NCBI GenBank assembly: GCA_025526915.1
Contig: JAHLKH010000025.1
Location: 62,001-126,000 of the forward strand
Reading direction: 5' to 3'
Origin: Entophlyctis helioformis
Lineage: Eukaryota; Chytridiomycota; Chytridiomycetes; Chytridiales; Chytriomycetaceae
Length of the DNA stretch: 64,000 nt
The notes beneath the pieces were generated by a model. It was given only the letters and a program-made list of their open reading frames with translations, was not told where the DNA came from and did no database searches. The number at the start of each line of letters is the position of its first letter. The stretch's first letter is position 1. Both the position numbers and the translations under genes were made by a program. Positions 62,301-64,000 of the stretch are shown here, one piece after another.

Positions 62301-62791
62301 TCACCCCCAAGCAGGCGTGGTCGAGTAGTTGACGATCAGGCTGCCGTCGACGGCGCATGCTCTGACCAGGTTGCCAATCACCTCGTCTGGCGCGGGAGCG
62401 AACGCGGAATTCACATAGACAAACTGGCTGGGGTGTGTCAGGAGACGGACAGAAGGACAGACAAGCAGACAGACAGATGGGCAGACGTACAAGCGAGTCG
62501 TGCGACCGGTAGCCGAGCTCTTTGCGCAGAAACAGTATCACCTTGTCGAAGCGAGAGCCGGTGGATATCTTGAACACCGACTGCTTGAGGATGGGTGCGT
62601 TGCCGATGGCCTTGAGCCGCACAACCACCTTGTCTGTGCGTGTGCATGCGTATGGGTCAGTGGTGGCTCCAAAGGCGGAGCACTGTGTTTGTGTGTGCGC
62701 AGTGTGTGTGTGCACAATGTGCTGCACCTGGGATGGATGTGGCCACCATCGACGCAGATGACGGTGCCCTTGACGTGGCTGGGCTCGACAT
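62301..62791 (-). CDS. ATG12: Ubiquitin-like autophagy protein Atg12
   Basis: Ubiquitin-like modifier conjugated to Atg5 to form the E3-like Atg12-Atg5-Atg16 complex for Atg8 lipidation. Three exons are inferred: 62728-62791, 62491-62633 and 62301-62423, 109 residues, a compact Atg12. Seen: Ser/Ala-rich N-terminus [15 protein letters not shown], ubiquitin fold [20 protein letters not shown] and [14 protein letters not shown], then [20 protein letters not shown] and the terminal [12 protein letters not shown] with the conjugating glycine exposed at the C-terminus. In the second intron two tandem AG acceptors exist; the downstream one keeps the conserved frame. Intron 2 sense strand holds CTGT-type repeats. 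Confidence 0.94.
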
Positions 62792-62965
62792 GCAGATCTG
62801 GGCAACCGTTCAATGAACTGTAACAAAGATGATGGAAAACGGATGCATTGGCAATGAGAGGATGGAGCAAGCAGGAGTGGACGAGAGAGAGGAGGAGAGG
62901 AGAGAGGAGAGGGGGAGGGGAGGAGAGAGAGGGAGAGAGAGAAACGCAGGTAGGCAGGCAGGCAT

Positions 62966-64000
62966 CTACTGGCTGCCGTTGGTGGCCTCGTACATGCGCG
63001 AGTAGCGGCTGAGTGCCCACACGGGGAACACAAACTTGTAGTTGGGGTACGAGATCATGCAGCTCTGTGTTCCAAATGGCGGCGTGCACAGTGTGTGTGA
63101 GCCAAGCCCATCTCGCCTCCAGCCCATCGCGCCAAGTCAGACAGCCAGCCAGCCAACAAGCCACTGTCTGCTTACCTTGTTGAACACGCCCTCAATGGCC
63201 TCTTGTGCCCACTCGCCGTTGGGGAGCTGGCGCGACATGATAAGCTGCAACAAAGCGTGAGTCAGTCAATCAATCAACCATCACGCTCGAAGCCAGCATG
63301 CACTCACAGCAACACCGGCCTTGATGGCCAGGGTGGTCGGGTACTTGGCAGCCATCAGGGCCATGATCGCCCACGCCGTCTGCACAACCTGCGACTGCTC
63401 GTGGTCAACCCACTCGCGCGTCTCGCAGGCGCGGTACGACTCGCCCCAGCCGCCATCCTCCATCTGGCGCGCAGCAAGGGCATCGCAGGCCCTGCGGACG
63501 CTTGCGCTGTTCTCGTACGTCTCGCCGACGCTCGAGAGCGACTCGATCGCAAAGAACGTGGCGTACGTGAAGCAGATGCCCCACGAGCCGTACCACAGGC
63601 CGTCGGGACGCTGCGACTTGCGGATAAAGGCAACGGCACGCTTGATGGCGCGGTCCACCTCGGAGCGGCGGTGCTTGGGGTGGTGCTTGCGGAACGACGT
63701 CAGACTGAGGAGGACGGCCGTCGTGCACTCGGGGTAGCTGTACTCGACCATGATGTTGCCAAACACCTCGGACGGGTTGAGGTGCTCGAGCCACGGCGTG
63801 CTGCGCTGGAGCTCGTAGCTGGCAAAGCCACCGTCGGCATTCTGCATCGACAGGAGAACGTTGACGGCGTCAAAGATGCGATCGTCCGTCACAGTCGGCT
63901 TGACGTACGTGAGCGCCTTGTGGGTCAGGAGCACGCTCTTGAGACCCTCGGCAGTGCAGTCAGAGACAGTGTAGCTCTGCTCGCGCGTGCTGAACGGCCA
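62966..64000 (-). CDS. ERG7: Lanosterol synthase (2,3-oxidosqualene cyclase), 3' part only
   Basis: Cyclises 2,3-oxidosqualene to lanosterol, the first ring-forming step of ergosterol synthesis. Only the C-terminal portion is in the window. Exons inferred: 63308 to beyond 64000, 63176-63244 and 62966-63064. The catalytic motif DCTAEG is present near the window edge ([17 protein letters not shown]). Also seen: QW motifs ([44 protein letters not shown]), [15 protein letters not shown], and the terminal [20 protein letters not shown]. The N-terminal two-thirds lies outside the window. Introns carry CTGA/CTGG/TTGA tetranucleotides in sense orientation. The reading frame is clean throughout. Confidence 0.97.

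Overview
The window is a gene-dense, GC-rich, intron-rich nuclear segment, almost certainly from a fungus. Introns are short (about 65-140 nt, occasionally longer) and GT-AG with a minority of GC-AG. The gene set is eukaryotic throughout: Lsm3, Elp3, Mcm6, Prp31, Rpt3, Rad50, delta-COP, AP-1 mu, Atg12 and lanosterol synthase. A velvet-domain regulator is fungus-specific. A very large Sfi1-like centrin-binding protein together with FANCA-like, MERIT40/BABAM1-like and FIBP-like genes, which Dikarya generally lack, points to an early-diverging, probably zoosporic (chytrid- or blastocladiomycete-grade) fungus. The species cannot be named from the sequence.

Layout. 1-3.6 kb is an island of lower GC: an HNH-endonuclease gene behind a 27-bp CCAAT tandem repeat, decayed reverse-strand coding sequence, and a 187-bp direct repeat at both ends. 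3.6-6.6 kb: LSM3 and ELP3 (minus). 7.0-7.8 kb: a Usp-like gene (plus). 8.0-22.7 kb: three minus-strand genes in line, a GPAT3/4-type acyltransferase with a DUF1752-like tail, MCM6, and a 7.4-kb Sfi1-repeat gene. 23.2-28.0 kb: monoacylglycerol lipase (minus), PSMD9/Nas2 (plus) and a BSD-domain protein (plus). 28.3-40.5 kb (minus): velvet regulator, FANCA-like, AP-1 mu, PRP31. 40.6-46.3 kb (plus): a single uninterrupted gene of about 1,920 codons with no recognised family. 46.5-55.3 kb: BABAM1-like (minus), delta-COP (plus), FIBP (minus), TFIIH TFB4 (plus), BCKDK-type mitochondrial kinase (plus). 55.5-64.0 kb: RAD50 (minus), RPT3 (plus), ATG12 (minus) and the 3' part of lanosterol synthase (minus, runs off the window).

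Most genes are unlinked housekeeping functions packed tightly. Five divergent pairs have start codons only 43-101 bp apart. DNA maintenance is notably represented (MCM6, RAD50, FANCA-like, BABAM1-like, TFB4), as are proteasome genes (RPT3, PSMD9) and vesicle coat genes (AP-1 mu, delta-COP), but I see no functional cluster.

Several conserved genes carry single-base frame breaks (RPT3, AP-1 mu, GPAT, BSD, Sfi1-like, FANCA-like and the orphan). These are probably assembly or sequencing indels, so those reading frames are interrupted in this copy. Exon coordinates were derived by hand from splice signals, phase bookkeeping and family conservation, with no transcript data.
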